DNA of 7,829 nt from an uncultured Bacteroidales bacterium (lineage in GTDB: Bacteria > Bacteroidota > Bacteroidia > Bacteroidales > Muribaculaceae). Positions 7,017 to 7,829 of this stretch are shown one piece after another; positions within the stretch are counted from its first letter, which is position 1; every line of letters begins with the position of its first letter. The DNA is taken from contig CAMWNL010000061.1 in the NCBI GenBank assembly GCA_947175585.1, positions 1-7,829 of the forward strand, given 5' to 3'. The position numbers were made by a program, and so were the translations under genes. The notes below the pieces were generated by a model, which was given only the letters and a program-made list of their open reading frames with translations, did no database searches and was not told where the DNA came from.

Positions 7017-7135
7017 AGGTGGTTGGGCAGGTGTTCTGCTTCGCGTCGCTCAGCACACCGACGCGGTCAATGACTCCGACCATCGTGCCCGGCGACTATG
7101 ATGCCGTCTAAAATAAGGTCGGCATTGGGTCATAG
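6935..7135 (+). pseudogene. Decayed type I signal peptidase gene
   Basis: The frame starts at an ATG overlapping the TG2 stop and reads a basic start plus one membrane segment, identical to 2127 onward until TAG at 7016-7018 (TGG in copy 1). Reading through, it continues VVGQVFCFASLSTPTRSMTP and then TIVPGDYDAV, a stop at 7109-7111, NKVGIGS, and a stop at 7133-7135. The RSMTPTIVPGD block matches the type I signal peptidase catalytic-serine motif (S-M-x-P-T, then GD), and GDY...V.NK...G is the strand that normally follows it. The catalytic lysine region and everything beyond are absent. Three in-frame stops make a working peptidase very unlikely. This relic is what identifies the fragment at 2127-2309. 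Confidence 0.8.
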
Positions 7136-7159
7136 GTTATTGCGTGGGGGATGGTGGGG

Positions 7160-7191
7160 GTTGTGGGTGTGAAAAAAAATGTGTATGTTTG
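7160..7191 (+). promoter_or_regulatory. Bacteroidales-type promoter for the sulfatase
   Basis: TATGTTTG at 7184-7191 matches the TAnnTTTG box exactly, and GTTG at 7160-7163 (three of four positions of TTTG) lies 20 nt upstream. Transcription would begin near 7198 with a leader of about 25 nt. A run of eight A (7172-7179) lies between the two boxes. Confidence 0.5.
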
Positions 7192-7223
7192 CAGTGTTAT
7201 ACACAGCTGATACCTGAATGATT

Positions 7224-7829
7224 ATGAAGCGTAAAATACTTGCTATGCCGCTTATGGCGACGGCTGCCGCGATGTGGGCTGCACAGGCCGATCGCCCGAA
7301 TGTGATATATATCATGTGTGACGATATGGGTTATGGTGACCTGGGCTGTTACGGACAGCCGTATATCTCGACTCCAAACATTGATTCGCTGGCGAGCCGG
7401 GGAATGCGTTTTACGCAGGCTTATGCCGGAAGTCCGGTGAGCGCGCCGTCACGGGCGTCGCTCATGACCGGTCAACATTCGGGTCACGGCGAGGTGCGCG
7501 GCAATAAGGAGTACTGGCCCGGCACTCCAATGGTGAAATATGGTGATAACGAAGATTATTCGGTTGTCGGGCAGCATCCTTACAGCCCGGATCGCGAGAT
7601 ACTGCCGGAGGTCATGAAGCGTCACGGCTACCGGACGGGCATGTTCGGGAAATGGGCCGGCGGCTACGAGGGGTCGGAGTCGACGCCCGACAAGCGAGGC
7701 ATAGACGACTTCTACGGTTATATCTGCCAGTTTCAGGCTCATCTCTATTATCCTAATTTCCTCAACCGTTATTATCCCGAGGAAGGCGATACGGCTACGG
7801 TGCGCGTGGTGATGGAGGAGAATATAAAA
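7224..7829 (+). CDS. Secreted serine-type sulfatase (5' part, runs off the window)
   Basis: The first 202 codons of an S1-family (arylsulfatase-like) sulfatase, which hydrolyses sulfate esters, in gut Bacteroidales usually of mucin or glycosaminoglycan glycans. A signal peptide ends at about WAAQA (residue 22), so export to the periplasm is expected. Visible motifs: NVIYIMCDDMGYGDLG with metal-ligand Asp33/Asp34, STPNIDSLASRG, then S-A-P-S-R at residues 73-77, followed by LMTGQHSGH and GKW with Lys143. The nucleophile position holds Ser73, not Cys, so activation to formylglycine would need an anaerobic radical-SAM sulfatase-maturating enzyme (anSME). An in-frame ATG at 7218 could also serve as start; 7224 gives a cleaner signal (MKRKIL). 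The C-terminal half lies outside the window, so substrate subfamily cannot be assigned. It has its own promoter and seems separate from the lipoprotein array. Confidence 0.93.
   Translation, partial: MKRKILAMPLMATAAAMWAAQADRPNVIYIMCDDMGYGDLGCYGQPYISTPNIDSLASRGMRFTQAYAGSPVSAPSRASLMTGQHSGHGEVRGNKEYWPGTPMVKYGDNEDYSVVGQHPYSPDREILPEVMKRHGYRTGMFGKWAGGYEGSESTPDKRGIDDFYGYICQFQAHLYYPNFLNRYYPEEGDTATVRVVMEENIK

Noticed and set aside
2137..7217. Insertion sequence or integrase activity as cause of the duplications
   Set aside because: I saw no transposase or integrase frame, no terminal inverted repeats and no target-site duplication around the repeat ends; the boundaries fit homologous recombination.
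7449..7742. 97-codon open frame on the minus strand
   Set aside because: Antisense to the sulfatase, where the + frame has clear catalytic motifs.
1..7829. tRNA, rRNA, CRISPR array
   Set aside because: No cloverleaf-like segment, rRNA signature or regularly spaced short repeats were seen; the only repeats are the long direct pair and the two dyads.

Overview
The window looks like chromosome from a gut-type member of the Bacteroidales; Muribaculaceae or Bacteroidaceae would fit, but the family cannot be fixed from sequence alone. The evidence is a run of short-signal lipoproteins with no Shine-Dalgarno sequences, BF3164-like six-bladed propeller lipoproteins, upstream boxes matching the Bacteroidales promoter pattern TTTG/TAnnTTTG, and a serine-type secreted sulfatase. 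All intact genes are on the + strand.

Layout. Positions 3-92 hold the last codons of a probable propeller lipoprotein. Next is a large lipoprotein (148-2136, TG1) with a transglutaminase-like Cys/His core and a C-terminal discoidin (F5/8 type C-like) domain. It overlaps by 10 nt the start of a truncated type I signal peptidase-like reading frame (2127-2309). A second propeller lipoprotein (2332-3435) is followed by a decayed remnant of a third transglutaminase-like gene (about 3451-3700). A third propeller lipoprotein (start 3796, not the upstream TTG at 3745; end 4908) precedes a second intact transglutaminase-like lipoprotein (4965-6944, TG2). TG2 is again followed by a signal peptidase I relic, this time with three in-frame stops but with the catalytic serine motif still readable (6935-7135). 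After a G-rich spacer with a good promoter, a sulfatase begins at about 7224 and runs off the right edge.

Read this way, the first 7.1 kb is three tandem copies of one module, [propeller lipoprotein - transglutaminase/discoidin lipoprotein - signal peptidase I-like gene], in different states of decay. Unit 1 has a truncated peptidase, unit 2 has lost nearly all of the transglutaminase gene, and unit 3 has an intact transglutaminase gene and a nonsense-riddled peptidase. TG1 and TG2 share 1203 identical bases (1006-2208 and 5814-7016) but diverge sharply upstream, which indicates recent gene conversion or unequal recombination.

How the genes work together is inference. The propeller and transglutaminase-like proteins should both be lipid-anchored envelope proteins with the same kind of signal. 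The associated signal peptidase I suggests that an ancestral unit included processing of an exported protein or peptide, a step both complete units appear to have lost. The sulfatase has its own promoter and is probably unrelated. The A+T-rich propeller genes (19 of 60 bases G/C at 3001-3060) contrast with the G+C-rich shared 3' part of TG1/TG2 (40 of 60 at 1621-1680), so the block is compositionally mosaic.
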